Positions 1-12,800 of a stretch of 64,000 nt of DNA are shown piece by piece (within the stretch, counting starts at the first letter, position 1; each line of letters begins with the position of its first letter). Location of the stretch: NCBI RefSeq assembly GCF_023856365.1, contig NC_064548.1:22182461-22246460 (forward strand). The letters are read 5' to 3'. The position numbers and the translations under genes are program-made. The stretch is from Brienomyrus brachyistius (taxonomy: Eukaryota; Chordata; Actinopteri; Osteoglossiformes; Mormyridae). Under the pieces are notes generated by a model that was not told the DNA's origin, searched no databases, and saw nothing but the letters and a program-made list of their open reading frames with translations.

Positions 1-980
1 AAACCTTAAAAGCTGAGACTAATCTATCCTAGGGAGTTTCATGGGCCGTTGCAAGGCTGGTCCCCACCGTGATTGAGATGCTTTTATTAACTTCACCTTC
101 AAAAACTGAAGCTCTGCCCACAACCCCTCTGTGCCTACTGCTGACCGCAGGGCGGTTCCCTGTACCACGTAGAACACCATGCCTAGAGCTGCAACACAGC
201 ATGATTGTCTTCAGAATGCACTCAGCCACATCGTGCGATTATCTTTGTAACACCCAGCTGCACAGTGAGGTTATTACAGCAAAACCCTGAGATACAAAGT
301 ACAAAAATCTCTGTAACACGCAGGGCTACAGGCTATATTTATCTCTATAACATAAGGAGTTGCATAGTGCGTTTATATCTACTACACACTGTCACGCTAT
401 CTGTGTTTATATCATACAACCAACCATACATGCTATTTATCTCTATGATAAATTGAGGTACACGGTGTGCTCTGAAACTCAGTTGCACTTCTTTCTGTGT
501 TTCGGCCTGCTTGGTGCCAGGATAGAAGAAGACAGGTACTGGTATGTTTTCACGTCCCATTGCTCTTTCTTGTCATCGACAAAAATGAATAAAGTAAATG
601 TCCCTCTCAGCCCGTGAAGTGATTCAAAAGGCTGTTTGGCTGAACTTACTCTGTGCTGTCAGCATCGTGCACATTAGCAAGTGAAAGCTTAGCGACCAAG
701 TGGTTAATGGACAGTTCTGCTGTCTGTATTGCAGTTTACGCCTTTGCATTATTTGAGGCGGTGCATTCCTTAGCTTGTGACGGGTTTCATACGTTGAGGG
801 TATCTGGGGAAGGTATGACGTGCTCAAAGAGCCAAATGCTGCCTTTTCTCGTAACGCTAACTCCTCGACTGCAATCGACCCACTCGATGCAAACGGCTTC
901 CCACCCTTCGTGGACATCAATCTTCCTCCTCTTTCCATGGGCAGGAGCTCTTCGCTTTCCAATCTGGCTCATTTGAAAGT
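1..980. other. Unique non-coding stretch
   Basis: No coding pattern is seen on either strand; the open frames are short and unrelated to each other. Around 290-460 there is a loose ladder of CTCTATAACA/CTGTAACA-type words separated by 35-45 bp, too degenerate to call a tandem repeat. Confidence 0.5.
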
Positions 981-984
981 GCTG

Positions 985-1216
985 TTGGCAGCCATGCCGA
1001 GGGTCATAGGGTTGAATCCCACCCCTGCTCCATGTGTATGGTATTGGTGTCCTGTGCTTTTGTGAGGTTCCCGTTTGTCTCCCAGTTTCCTTCCATAGTC
1101 CTAAGATAGAAGGATTGGCATCTCCCGTTGTGTGTGTGTCTGCGCCTCATCAAGGCTGTTCACTTGCCTTGTGCTCCATACTGCCTGGGATAGGCTGCAA
1201 GCCCTACCCCCTCCCC
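985..1216 (+). repeat. Old tRNA-derived SINE-like copy, degenerate
   Basis: A B-box-like word (GGGTTGAATCCC) at about 1010 is followed, in the family's order, by a TCCATAGTCC word and the 3' body words CTTGTGCTCC, CTGGGATAGGCTGCAAGCCC. The order matches the younger copies further right, but identity is low and the (ATGG)n tail is gone, so this is an old plus-orientation copy. Confidence 0.4.
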
Positions 1217-1459
1217 TGAGACTCTGAATAAGCAATTGTTTTTTTTTCCAACAAACTCATCAGTGTTTTCCCTATAGCCACACGCATCTAGGGGTGACAG
1301 CACGTCAGCCTCCAGTCCTGTGGTGTGACATGCCAGCCCCCCTGCCTTGTCCTCGACAACTTTGCTCTGCTCCCAGGGCACCAACCCCTCGCTCTCCGCT
1401 CTCCCTGCACCTCCATGATACATTGTGACCGCACAGCTGTCCGTGGTGGAGCCTGCACC

Positions 1460-1740
1460 TCGGCTTAATTGTTTGCCATTAATTAACACTCCTGCGCCAC
1501 TGGAAAGGAATCAGCCACCATTAAATCAGAGCTGTCGAAAATGGCTGACACTGGGGGCCAGTAATTAAGCCTGGAGTGAAAGGACCATTAGCAGACTGGT
1601 CCTCAATTTATTAATGCACATGATGCATTCCTGTCCGCAGCGAAGACGGGTTCATTTGTGAAAAATTCCATGGCCGTGAATTTGCTGAAGTGCCATGTAA
1701 TACCTGCTTTAGACTTTAATAAACTACCTTTTAACAAAGC
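1460..1740. promoter_or_regulatory. Candidate conserved non-coding element
   Basis: AT-rich unique sequence with many homeodomain-type TAAT/ATTA cores (TTAATTAACAC, CAGTAATTAAGCC, TTTATTAATGCAC), no repeat words and no coding frame. This texture is common in vertebrate developmental enhancers. It is an inference from composition only; no alignment was made. Confidence 0.2.
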
Positions 1741-1794
1741 AGGGTCACCCTCCTGAGACCTTGTCCAGGATAAGCAGATGAAAGACGCAGGGTT

Positions 1795-1975
1795 GCCATC
1801 TCTCACGCTCACGCAAAAAAATCTTACGGCAAATCTATTACACTCCATTATAAACGCAGAATTAGCTACATGAAAAGTGTCGGAGTAGTTTTCAAACCCT
1901 ACAGCCTATTTACAAGGTAATAAAAGTTTGCATACATGTACGTCAGTCAGGTGACCAAAGCTAGCAACACTGAAG
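1795..1975 (+). repeat. Dispersed repeat, copy 1 of 2 in the window
   Basis: Shares a long ordered set of words with 14937-15175 in the same orientation: CTCACGCAA, TACGGCAAAT, CCATTATAAAC, AATTAGCTACAT, GTAGTTTTCAAACCC, TATTTACAAGGTAATAAAA, CATACATGTA, GACCAAAG. No inverted termini or coding capacity are visible, so the class is unknown. Confidence 0.75.
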
Positions 1976-2650
1976 ATGGATGGATGGCCAAACATGCTGT
2001 AAAGCTATAGCAGACATGTTCATACAAAGCAGTAAACCAATTAGGTCATTCCTGTTAGGAGTGGATGCTCAATATGAAAACTCAAATAGATAAATAATAT
2101 TTCAAATTAGGATAAAGATCTGTTGCGGCATGAAATGATACAGCTGGATCGTTATGTGCAGTGGATCATGCAAATGTGCTTAACGGTTTAGCATAAAGGC
2201 CTCTGATGTCATGAAGACTGCTTATAACCCTTAAGGCAAGGTGATTTGTGCTTTGCTAATGACTGGGAACATTCACTGAGGAAATGACTAATACAAGGCA
2301 TCCCAATGAGTTAAACATCAGGGGATGCAGTTCCGAGCGATGGCCTGTCTGACCTACATTAAGGGCCCCGGAGAATATGGAGCGTTTATCCACCCTGACG
2401 TAGCCGGTTAGCTTCCAGCAGAATGAGAACCCGTCCCCACAAATCTGCAACACTTGGCGCACATGCTGTGGGCCGGACCACTGCAGTCAAAGCAAACAAA
2501 ACCAAAGGATGGTCAATTTGGGGCGCGCGGGTGGAGTATGCCAGTTAACAACAGGTTAGCTAGCTGCACTACCAATATAACAGCAACGACCACAGGAACA
2601 ACAACGATAATAATAATTATAAACTATGGAATAGTAGTATGGGATTTAGT
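1976..2650. other. Unique non-coding stretch
   Basis: AT-rich sequence with a few (ATAA)-type simple words near 2600-2630. No gene, RNA or recognisable repeat was seen. Confidence 0.5.
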
Positions 2651-2656
2651 ATGTAT

Positions 2657-2681
2657 ACACTCTTTGGCCACTTTATTAGGT
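2657..2681 (+). mobile_element. Solo Tc1-like terminus
   Basis: A TA dinucleotide is followed by CACTCTTTGGCCACTTTATTAGG, of the CACTC(N)5-6CACTTTATTAGG pattern seen at the ends of the Tc1-like element at 4054-5127. The partner end is absent, so this is at most a remnant. Confidence 0.4.
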
Positions 2682-4053
2682 AATATCATTTTTAAGAGAT
2701 GTAACTTGGAATATATTTTGATTCCATAATCACTTTTATCATCTTGATGCAAACTTTTTATGGAATCTCTTTCTAATCATTCGGCAATTATCTTAATGAG
2801 CCAACATTAAACCTCTCAGTACAGCTCTAAATTAAGATGGATTCATTTAAGGCTTGCCAAAAAAGTCTGAAATTAAATTCATTATTCATTTGAGTTCCCT
2901 TTGATTGATTAAATTCTCAGCAAGGTATTGCAGCTTTAGTTGGCTCTTATTTGTTTATGTAAATATTAATTTTATTCCGTAGAACTCCCAAAATTCAGAT
3001 TTACAGATCTTCCCTGTGAGGAAACTGACCACTAAGAAAATGCACCATTTTAACACTGTAATCAGAAACCGTCATATTCTCCTCTGCCTGTGTGTGTGGA
3101 GCCTGCATGTGCTTGTGTTTGCCGGATGTCCTGCCACCACCTAAAAACATGCAGGTGGATGAACTGTTGCCATTAAACTGCTCACGTGGTTTGACTGTCT
3201 GGCCTGTGATGGACTAGCATGTTGTCCAGAGTGTCCATCTGCCCTGTGTTTGCTGGAGACGTTTCTCTTATAAACCTGCATGAGATAAGCACAAAATGGA
3301 TAGATCATAATATCGCTCATGGTACCACATCTATCTGACCATGAGCTTGCACTGTCCTTTCTGTAAACACTCGTCAGCCATTTTGTAGAAAATCGACAGA
3401 TACATAAATATTTATATAAATGCAAGCATCAGAGTCAGTTTCCATTAGAAGTGTCCATCAGAAATGCAACAACGCACTTTATGTTTCTATGTTGTTGTTG
3501 GGCTTCAAAACGTCATTAGTGATGCAACTAATCAGAACTGTACGAGGCCCCATCACCTCCTTAATAGGAGAGGCACGAGGTGGCAGTGACACCCTGGGCG
3601 AATCAAAAGTGAGAGCTATCGGTGGGTACCCTATGGCTCTGGGGAAATTCGCCAATTCGTCTGATTTAATGAGTAAAAGATCAATCGCTGATCCTCTGCA
3701 TGCTCTAAAAGCACATGTATGGACCAGTACCTTCTGTAAAGAACTCAGCGAGACCGTTTGCAAAGTGAGAATCTGCATGAATTATTATTAGCAAATACCA
3801 TGAATCAAATGCTGGACATGTAAGTTTCACGCTGCTCTTCTGTTATGTGGGAATAGATTTGTTTTGTCATAATGAGGTACGATGTGGAGGATCCAGGAGG
3901 TGATTGCCTGATGATTTACATATATTTAAGAGGAATCAGATTAACTGTTTTCAGATGTGACACAGTCAAGGTGATATTGCCATTGTAACAATTTAATTAC
4001 AGCTATAACATTAATTTATACATTTTATATAATATGCATTTTGAGTTAATATA
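2682..4053. other. Unique non-coding stretch with a possible conserved block
   Basis: No gene is supported. At 3530-3790 both strands are open for roughly 100 codons, but no known domain is recognisable. The block (AACTAATCAGAAC, GATTTAATGAG, AGATCAATCGC) looks more like conserved non-coding DNA than an exon. Confidence 0.4.
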
Positions 4054-5127
4054 CACTCGCTGAGCACTTTATTAGGATCATTATATTATTACTGGGTAGG
4101 GCCTCCCTTGTCCTCAATACAGCTTCGACTGTTCATGGCCTGGATTGCACAAGAAGCCGCAAAAATTTCTTTGAGATTCTGGGCCATGCTGACATTATTG
4201 CACCGTGTAATTCCTGCAGATCTGTCAGCTGCACATCCATGCTACGCATCTCCTATTCTACCACATCACAAAGGTGTTCTATTGCACCCAGATCCGGTGA
4301 CTGGCAAGGCCACTGAAGAACTGAATTCGTTGTCATGTACCTGAAACCAGCAATACTCACATAGGCTGTGGCATTCAAGCAATGATTGATTTGTATTTGT
4401 GGGGCCAAAGTGCCAAGGAAACATTGCCCACACCGTTACACCTCCACCGCCGGCCTGGACCGCTGACACAGAGCAGGCTGGGTTCATGGATTCATGCTAT
4501 TGACGCCAAATCCTGCCATCTGTGTGCCTCGACAGAAATTGAGATTCATGACTTTCCAGTGTTCAACTGTCCAGTTTTGGTGAGCCAGTGCTCACCGAGG
4601 CCTCAGTTTTCTATTTTTGGCAGACAGGAGTGGAACCCGACATGTCTATTATACTGTAGCCCATCCACCTCAAGGTTCTACATGCTGTGCATTCTGAGAT
4701 CCTTTGCCTCTAGCTACAGTTGCACACAGTGGTTATATTGGTTACTCTAGCCTGTCTGTCAACTAGACCCAGCCTGACCACTTTCCACTCACCTCTCCCA
4801 TCAACAAAGTGTTTCCATTGGCAATGTTTTGTTTTTTTTTTTGCACCATTCTGAGTAAAGTGTAGAGACTGTGTGTGAAAATCCTAGGAGATCAGCAGTT
4901 ACAAAAATACTCCAACTAGCTCCACTAGTACCAACAATAATGCCACAGTCAAAATTACTGTAATCATGTTTTTCTTCACTCTGTTGTTTCATATGAACAG
5001 TAACTGAAGCTCCTGACCTGTATCTGCACGACTTTATGCACTGTGATGTTGCCACATGATTGGCTGATTAGATAATGACATGAATTAGCAGGTGTACAGG
5101 TGTCCCTAATAAAGTGCTCAGTGAGTG
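4054..5127 (-). mobile_element. Tc1-like transposon, internally deleted, transposase on minus strand
   Basis: The ends are inverted copies of CACT(C)xCTGAGCACTTTATTAGG, each flanked by TA, as expected for Tc1/mariner insertion. On the minus strand a helix-turn-helix region reads VTADLLGFSHTVSTLYSEW (about 4870-4925), followed further on by GGGGVTVWAMFPWH, the block after the first catalytic region in Tc1 transposases, and then VHDNEF, which in the family lies beyond the second catalytic Asp segment. The stretch between is missing, so the catalytic domain is broken. Several frame changes also occur. At 1074 bp it is shorter than the roughly 1.6 kb of autonomous Tc1-like elements. It is a dead copy; its ends may still have been mobilised in trans in the past. 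Confidence 0.88.
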
Positions 5128-5130
5128 TAT

Positions 5131-5480
5131 GCTTTGTGTATACACCTGATTATCAGCTACTACTGGGTCGGACCCACTTTTGCCTCCAGAACCGCTATAA
5201 GAATAAACAATCTGTACATTCAGAGAAGCCAGTCTGTACCCCACTGCTGTACTCAGCTGTTATTTTTGCACTTCTGCTCTTCCTGTTAGCTGTAATGAGT
5301 CTGGCGATTCTCCTCTGACCTCGCTCATTAACAAGGCGTGTTCAGTAACAGAAATGCTGCTGACTGGAGTTTTGTTTGTTTGTTTGTTCGTTCATCACAC
5401 CGCTCACTTTAAACTGTAGACACTGCAGTGTGTGAAAGTCTGAGGTGGGTGGATGTCCCTGAGATGATGGAAGCCCCCAG
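5131..5480 (-). mobile_element. Decayed sibling Tc1-like fragment
   Basis: Directly after the right end of the 4054-5127 element come words of the same transposon group in the same orientation: CTACTGGGTCGGACCC, TTTTGCCTCCAGAACCGC, CGATTCTCCTCTGACCTC, ATTAACAAGGCGTGTTC, GTGTGTGAAAGTC. The spacing is much shorter than in an intact element, so it has large internal deletions. No right terminal repeat was found. Confidence 0.65.
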
Positions 5481-5688
5481 TCAGGCAGCAGAAATCATGC
5501 CGTGTTTAAAAGCACTGCCATCAGGCGCCTTAGATGTTGCAATTCTTAAGCGCACAGTTAGTGAACCTCTTGATCCTGCCTACGTGTAAATATGTGCTCA
5601 GATACAGCCGCATGATTTCCTGTGAGGGGGAGAAAGCTGTTTGCTTTAGCGATCAAATGTACTTAATAAACTCACTGCAATGTGTACC

Positions 5689-5690
<2 letters not shown>

Positions 5691-5784
<94 letters not shown>

Positions 5785-5806
5785 CACACACACACACACA
5801 CACACA
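5691..5806 (+). repeat. Compound microsatellite (TATC)n(AC)n
   Basis: About 23 near-perfect ATCT/TATC units run directly into about 11 AC units. Long open frames here (runs of Tyr-Leu-Ser-Ile) only reflect the absence of stops in this repeat. Confidence 0.97.
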
Positions 5807-7630
5807 TGTTTGTATTCATATTTTTGTGCAGACCGTCCATTCATTTCTATGGGGAAAATTCTAATTCCACCAATGACAGCCTTAACCCCCACACAGCCCT
5901 AACCTTAACTAAAAGTTAGCAAACAAAATAAATTTTTTGGTTGCTTTCACAGAGATTTATAAAATTGAGTTGTGAGGACCAAAAAACATCTCCACAAGTT
6001 AAAAATAATCTTTTTATCACATTTTTGGGACATTTGAATATATACGTAACAACATACACACACAAGCATACGGACACGCACACAAACACAGATATTGGAC
6101 AATACGGGTTCACAGTCAAGCATATTAAAAAAATCATTGCAAGAATAAACAGGGCTTCACAAATTACATGCGTAACTGCTTTCAAAACTTAAATGTGCTC
6201 ATAACATATTCAAAATGTATTAGGTAAGTATCATTAACCAGACAGTGACAAATGCTTCCCATTAGACATGTGAAATGATTTGCATATATCAGGGCTACAT
6301 GTACAGGAAAACTTTGCTGAGTGATCAATTTAAGATTCCATTCCTCATACAAAGGATGATATAAGCTCCCCGTAGGGCCTGGCTGATCCACAGTTGGTTC
6401 TGTGAAGGTTCCAGCACACCTGTGTTAAATAATCGCCTGCAGCACATGGCTCGCACAACAGCGCCTCCCACTGGTAGCGGTTTGCGCGGCGCACACGAGA
6501 GCTTGCCTTCTCCTGCGCATTAACTGCAGTGTGGAAAGAAGCGGCTGAGCTGACAGAATAGCTCCTCTCAGGCTGGACGAGCAGCGACGTCTACGCTAAT
6601 GGACCGAAGCTAGCATAGTTTAGCGGGACATCCTTAATTGGAGAAGGATGCCTCGGCTGAACAGCTGAAATGTGTACCCTTGGGGAGGCACTCAGCACCT
6701 GGCAGACGCCAAGGGCCTGGATCAGGAAATACCCAGTCGCTTCATCGATCGACAGCAGACTTTCCACATGGAGACCCTGTGTGAAAAACAGCCCTAAGAC
6801 TGACAGGGGTATGTATGTACTGTAGAGTGCATAGCTTTCAGTAGCGTCATGGCACATAACTCTGTACGATGAGGCACTCAGACAAATGTGTGAGACAACT
6901 GGGCGAAAAAAAAATAAAAAAATAAACTGGAGCAGAAACGAAATGAGCAAAGTCATCATCCACACTGCAGAGGTGACAAGGCGAAAAAACACTGCAAATA
7001 GAAGGAAATTATAGGTTACTTATTGGAGTGAGCTGTTGATGTATTACACAGTCATGGCTGGAATAATCTCCAGGCAGCCAAAAAGAACATTGTAGAACCT
7101 CCTCCAAGTCTGGGATTATTAGTTTTGCCTTATTTCAGAATCATGTTCACCTTAAGACTGTTGAGCTGGATTGTGAAGCAGATTTTGCTTTGTTTACAAA
7201 TGCCTGGAAGAGAAGTTGGGTATCATTAATATTTATTTTTAGGAAAGGAGCTTAATTGTACTTCTATCCCTCTCTGTGCATCCCGTCACTGGAAAAAGCA
7301 TTTTGACACTGTTAATGTTCATGATAATTACCCAATTCATCAATAACAAATTCACATTTTTTGCTGTCTCACGCTGAAGTTTAGTGATAAATCGCTACGG
7401 CTTGTTTTTTTCCAAGATGGCTGTATATATGCCAGACTAATAGGGCTACATGAGGGTAATGGGGTGTAATGCTAATATTTTGTGGAGCCTGAAGACAGTA
7501 GAGCGTATGGAAGAGCCAGTGAGGAAGCATGATGAAATCGCCTTTGATCACAGAGCTGCTTTGAGAACTCCCTGAAAAATCAGTTTATTATCATGCAATA
7601 CAGAGTGATGGCGACTTGCCCGTGGGAGTT
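5807..7630. other. Unique non-coding stretch with CpG-rich patch
   Basis: The stretch 6440-6620 is richer in G+C and CpG than its surroundings (GGTTTGCGCGGCGCACACG) and contains TTAATTGGAG and CGCATTAAC. It could be a small CpG island or regulatory block. No gene is supported elsewhere in the stretch. Confidence 0.4.
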
Positions 7631-7863
7631 TTACTTACCAAAAATGTTCTGAAGGCAGAAAGAAAAACAATTGGTTCAGAGAGATAACCAATCAGATTGT
7701 AGAGGATGTGGGTGCAGGCAACTAGAGGAGGCGGGACCAAGACATCTGATTGGTTGGTCCTGTCTCCCCTAATTGCTTGCACCCACATCCTCTACAATCT
7801 GATTGATTATCTCTCTAAACCAATTATTTTTCTTTCTGCCCGCAGAACATTTTTGTGTAGTAA
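7631..7863. mobile_element. Fold-back MITE, copy 1
   Basis: A near-perfect palindrome: a left arm of about 105 bp (starting TTACTTACCAAAAATGTTCT) is the inverse of the right arm (ending AGAACATTTTTGTGTAGTAA), with a spacer of about 17-20 bp. There are only scattered mismatches. It has no coding capacity and is a non-autonomous DNA element. Confidence 0.9.
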
Positions 7864-9711
7864 GAATCCCATGAGCTGGTGACTCAGATTTAGGCTATAG
7901 GTAGAAGCGCAAGAGTTTGCAAGACATCAACAACAGGCTGACGGATGTTTTCTTGTGTCACTTTCATGTACCCCTTTTAGGGAAGTAGGTGACATGGTGC
8001 ATTATCATTTATTAAACCACGACGAGGCCGGTGTAAAGTTTTGTTGCCACAACTTGCTACTATGGGCGATGCAACAATTCGAGCAAAATGCTAAAAGAGA
8101 ATAAATACAAGACACACCACAGAGGTACATTAGTGTGAGGTAATGTGATACATACAGCAGTCTGGGAAGTTTCACGCAGGGAAATAGAGGGGGAACTTTA
8201 GTGTTTGAGGGCTGAAACGTTACGTTTCAGAAAAGAACATAATTCTTGGTTAAACAGTGTAAATGTATGAAATGTTCCAGCAAAGCACTCAAGGCAGTCA
8301 ATTCACATTGCACGGGGTCTCCGGTCCTCCTGACACAACTGGTATTCTTTGTGTATGAGTAAGATAAAAAGAAATACCTTGTCATTGATAGTGGTGATGG
8401 AATGACAACAGAGGTCTAGTATTATCTTACTTAAATAGAATTTATCTATTACATTATTCTCCCCTCAATCTGAAGGTGACATTAGTCACAGATGCCACAG
8501 TGTCAATTTCCGGCAGTCATAGAAGAATATACCTCTCTCTATTTATGTATTGTGTATTTTATTTTTACATCGTTCGTTTGACAGCCACTTTGGTCCAAAA
8601 TGACAAATAAGACAGGAAAGTTTGCGGTCAGAAAGCAGTCAGCCAGCATCCACCACCCCTGGAGTAGCTGGGCTCCGGTCGATCACCCTGCTGGTCCACA
8701 GATTCAAATCCATGAGCTTCTGGACACAGATCCTTGACCGAGTTATTACATTAACATAATGTGTGTCCGATGGTTAAATCTATTTCCACTATCAGCTGCT
8801 CCCTGTCTTTTTTGGTTGCCATACAGCTGGTGAGTCTTCGCAAAACTGTATTTATTGCAACAGGCCAAAACGATCATGCAGCAGGCGCGTTTAACCTCCC
8901 TGCAGTGCATAAGTCTAGCTCAAGCCCCATCGAGTTGCAATATGACATTAGGCTTTATTGCAGCTGTGTTCACAGAATCAGTTTTACAGGTTTGAAGGTG
9001 ACGATGGTCAATAAGCCATGTGTGGCATTACAAGCAAAAACCAAAACGTACTTTTTCATTGTGCTGCCCTCGAAATATACGCATTGCTCCCTGCTAAATG
9101 GAACTGGAAATTGATCTATCTAAACAGCAGATTTAGTCAGCTTTCGAAATCAGAAACAACCATTTCTCTTTCCACCCAGGTATTTTTCATTATTTGTAAT
9201 ATACATGAGATGAAAATTGTTTGGGTTCAGAACCAGTCAGCTTTGCCATGAAATGCGAGTCTGTCTCACTGTTTACCGTTAGATCCTTAGATGCATAACT
9301 TATGCTGTTTCCTGCTTTCTGTTTCTCTGTGTCTTTATAAATCAAAAATAGATGACCCAGCTGGAAATCTGGAAAACTTGGAATGAATGTACAACTTCTC
9401 CTTAAATGAAAAAATGTTAAAAGCCTTTAGAGATGTATGAAAATTTCTTTTTGGTTTGAGGCAATTCGTTTCCTTCACATTTTAAAAGACTGGAAAATTT
9501 CACGTTGGCGGAACGAGGTGTCTTACATTTTTCTGGTAAGATCTCTGTGACTTTATAAAACACACTATGTAATGGAGGTACACGATGAAGCTGTTAACTG
9601 CTCAAGTTATGATTGCATATTTAAGAAACTCTGAAACCTTACAAATACCCAGAAAAGAACGACACACACCCACTTACACAGTGCACATTCAGAATTCCAC
9701 GCTCGTGGCAG
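7864..9711. other. Unique non-coding stretch
   Basis: No supported gene or RNA. The stretch is AT-rich with short unrelated open frames (for example 8761-9114), none with a recognisable domain. Confidence 0.45.
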
Positions 9712-9870
9712 TTTTACTTACACAAGACTGTTCTGAGGGCAGAAGGGAAAATGATGGGTTCAGAAAGATAACCAATCAGATTGTAGAGGAGGCGGGTCCA
9801 AGCAACTAGAGGAGGCAGGACCAAGACACCTGATTGGTTGGTCACGCCTCCTCTAATTGCTTAGACCAAA
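9712..9870. mobile_element. Fold-back MITE, copy 2, right arm truncated
   Basis: Matches the MITE at 7631-7863: TTTTACTTACAC, TGTTCTGAGGGCAGAA, GATAACCAATCAGATTGTAG, CTAGAGGAGGC, CTGATTGGTTGGTC, CTCTAATTGCTTAGACC. The outer part of the right arm is missing, so the two copies are related but not simple duplicates. Confidence 0.8.
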
Positions 9871-12800
9871 CATGAGACTATTCCATGTCTTGAGAAAGTG
9901 GTGCCTCCTTCGTTAGAAGTCTCGTCTGAGGTTTTGGTTGACAAAAAAAACAAATTTATGCTGAATTAAATGATATTAGGAATTGTGAACCTGTCCGTCT
10001 CAAACGTGCCCAAGGCAAGACTCGTCTGTGCCCATGGTGAAATGTTTTTTTTTTTGAGGAACAGTCACATAGGCTACGTTTTTAAATACTATGTTTGTGG
10101 TAAAAATTGCATTTTGATGAAAACGTCCATCATAATTTGACCTGGCATTGATTTAAGGATGCTAGTGATATTCGTGAATTTAATGATAGGATTGTAAATG
10201 ATACTCCCACCAGATAGCACTTAAATACTCCCAAAAGCATACAAATCTGTAAAGAGATTTTGAAAAACAAACTCTGCCTGCGTAAAACGCTGTACGTTAC
10301 AATCAGGTACATGGACGCAGATAACAATAACAATGAATATTAGAGGATTACATCTGAGAGAAAGAGAACAAAGGCAGCTTTTTATAGTGCAAGGCCACCT
10401 ATCTCATGTCCAGAGAAAAGTGTCTAGTGTTTTATCTTGGATTTAGAAAAGCACTCTTCTGAGATATTCTGAGCACGAATTTATTGCTAAAGGTTACCGC
10501 TTCTTCTACTGGAAAAGGTCTTGTCATTGAGTTTTATGCAGGGGTCTAGCAATTACGCCGAATAGATGAACCGTGTATTTTCCTACAATGACAAGCCTTT
10601 AAAAAAATTATACAAAAAAAAAATTAAAAAAACATCTGTACTGCTCCCTGCTTTCGTGACGGACTAAGCTCTGATAAACTGTATAAAGGGGGACTTTTGG
10701 AAAGAAATATGATTGTAGGCCAATATCCATTTATAGTCTTTGGCATAGTCCAGAGTCATATCTTCAAAATCCAATAAAACCAAGGATTTATGAAGTAACC
10801 AAAAATTGTCTCATATAAAGTATAAAAGCCCTTTCGCTGTTCTCTGCCCAAACACCTGTCTGCAATGACAACATGTGCAGTATTTAACTCCCATCTAACA
10901 GTTACATCTGTATCTTTTTATGAATATATAACACAAGCAGTTTCAACGGCGTAAAATTATTCAAGTTACAGAAACAGGCAATGGGATATTTCTGAAAAAA
11001 AAAATGTGTGTGTGTGTGTGTGTGTGTGTGGGGGGGGGGGTGTTTAAAAGTAAAAATTTCAGACAGATTTGTGTTGAATTGGAGATTAAGCTGTGAATCC
11101 AGGGTATTCACTGTACACACTGAAGTTTAGAGTCGCCTGCTTTAGCCAAGTCGTTTTATACGGAATTAAGCAAAATTGCTTAGCTGACATGTTCATCCAG
11201 AAAGGCTCCTCTATAGTTGAATATTTCCTGGAATTATTCAGGCTGCTCTCATGCTGAAGGTTACTTAACAGGGCCCCTCCTGCTATTTCAATGAAGTACC
11301 TTCAAATTCAAAGCCTGTGTGCTTAACCCGTCACTACCTGTGAGCTCGTAAATGCATTTTGAGGCCAAATAGTATATAACTGGATTGTAGCAGGAAATTA
11401 ATGTTTTCCAGCCTAAGAAACCGGGAAAACGGTAGATCCCAAAGCTGAAACATTTAAGAATTACACCAAAGTGTTTTATTGATTTGAATTATTGATTTTT
11501 ATTGATTGATGGATTCTGATCCTGAACTTCCGGAAATTCTAATACACAGATGCATCCAACAAAACCCAAAACAAAAGGTAAAGGTGAGGTATAACAATCA
11601 TTTCTTTTCCGGGCATTAATATGTGCATCTTCTGGTTCACCCTGTTTCAAAGCTGATAACTCTTCGGTTCACCGCTTATTTGCCCCAGCCTTGAGCCGTG
11701 TTGCTTGGAATAGGCTCCAGGTCCCAGGGTCATAGCTTGGACTTGAAAAAAACAGTGAAATGAGGGAATTTGTGATCTGGTGGTTAGATTCGGCTAAATC
11801 CAAAGTCTGGGTAAGAGTTGGACTGTGTTTCCCTTCTGGTCTGATACATTGATTATATCGGTTCTAAGAAGATGAATGGATACAAGGAATGAATGGATCG
11901 ATATGCATTTCACAGGCTGAGGAATTTGTCAGATTAGGCATTTTGAATTAATATTGCATTAGAGAATAGCCCTTCATGCAAAATGTTAACAGCAAATTAT
12001 AGTAACATTTACAAATACAAACAAATAATCTATGCTGATTGTAAATGTAAATGGCTGGATCCACAAGGAAGGACAGCATAATTTAATAATATGATTCTCC
12101 AGCACTATAATAGAAGTAAAGAAAATCTTATAAAGAAGTTTGTGACAGTTTTCACATTTCAAGAAATATATATCTGTGCATTTTTAAAAACATCATTTTA
12201 TTTTAGGCAATTCCTTCAAATTTATATTTGATCAGTATAATTTTATAGCCAGATTTGTTTTATCATGAGAAATTCTTGACTTCAAGGTTTATGTTTAATG
12301 TAATCCCTGATAAGAGTGTGTAACACAGATTGCATTTCACTTCTGCACTTACCAGATGAGAAAGTACAGCTCGTGTACATCCTTGAGGCTTCCGCTGCTG
12401 AGGACAGCGATTATTTTGCAAATGTTTGTGTGTTTGAGTTTCTAGCTGTGCTGGAGCAAGTTTTATCTGAGAATGAAAAACGATTTTGCCACAGAAACTG
12501 GAGTGAAGGTACATTACATACATGATGCACGAAATACAACTTGTGCTGAATATCATTACCTGACAAAGTACTTTAGATGGATTTTATACCACATTCATAT
12601 TCCTTTTGGTAGACTTTCATGGGTATAATGTTTGGCTGAACAAACAAAGGAAAACAGAAGAAAAAAACAGTGAGAATGAGAAACTGACTAAAGAGAGACA
12701 TGGAGACAGAGATCGTGTAAAGAAGTAAATGGCTTTTTCTCACCTAAATAAAGTTGAGTATTTGAAAAAATTGACAAAATGCTATCTAACTGTTTGTGTC

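Noticed and set aside
3420..3791. Open frames of about 100-123 codons on both strands
   Set aside because: Overlapping open frames on opposite strands without a domain; more likely unique non-coding sequence.
5534..5919. Repetitive Tyr-Leu-Ser-Ile open frames
   Set aside because: They come from the (TATC)n microsatellite.
8789..8835. Strong acceptor and GTGAGT donor separated by 3 nt
   Set aside because: A 3-nt exon is at the extreme limit of what is known; the pairing is most likely chance.
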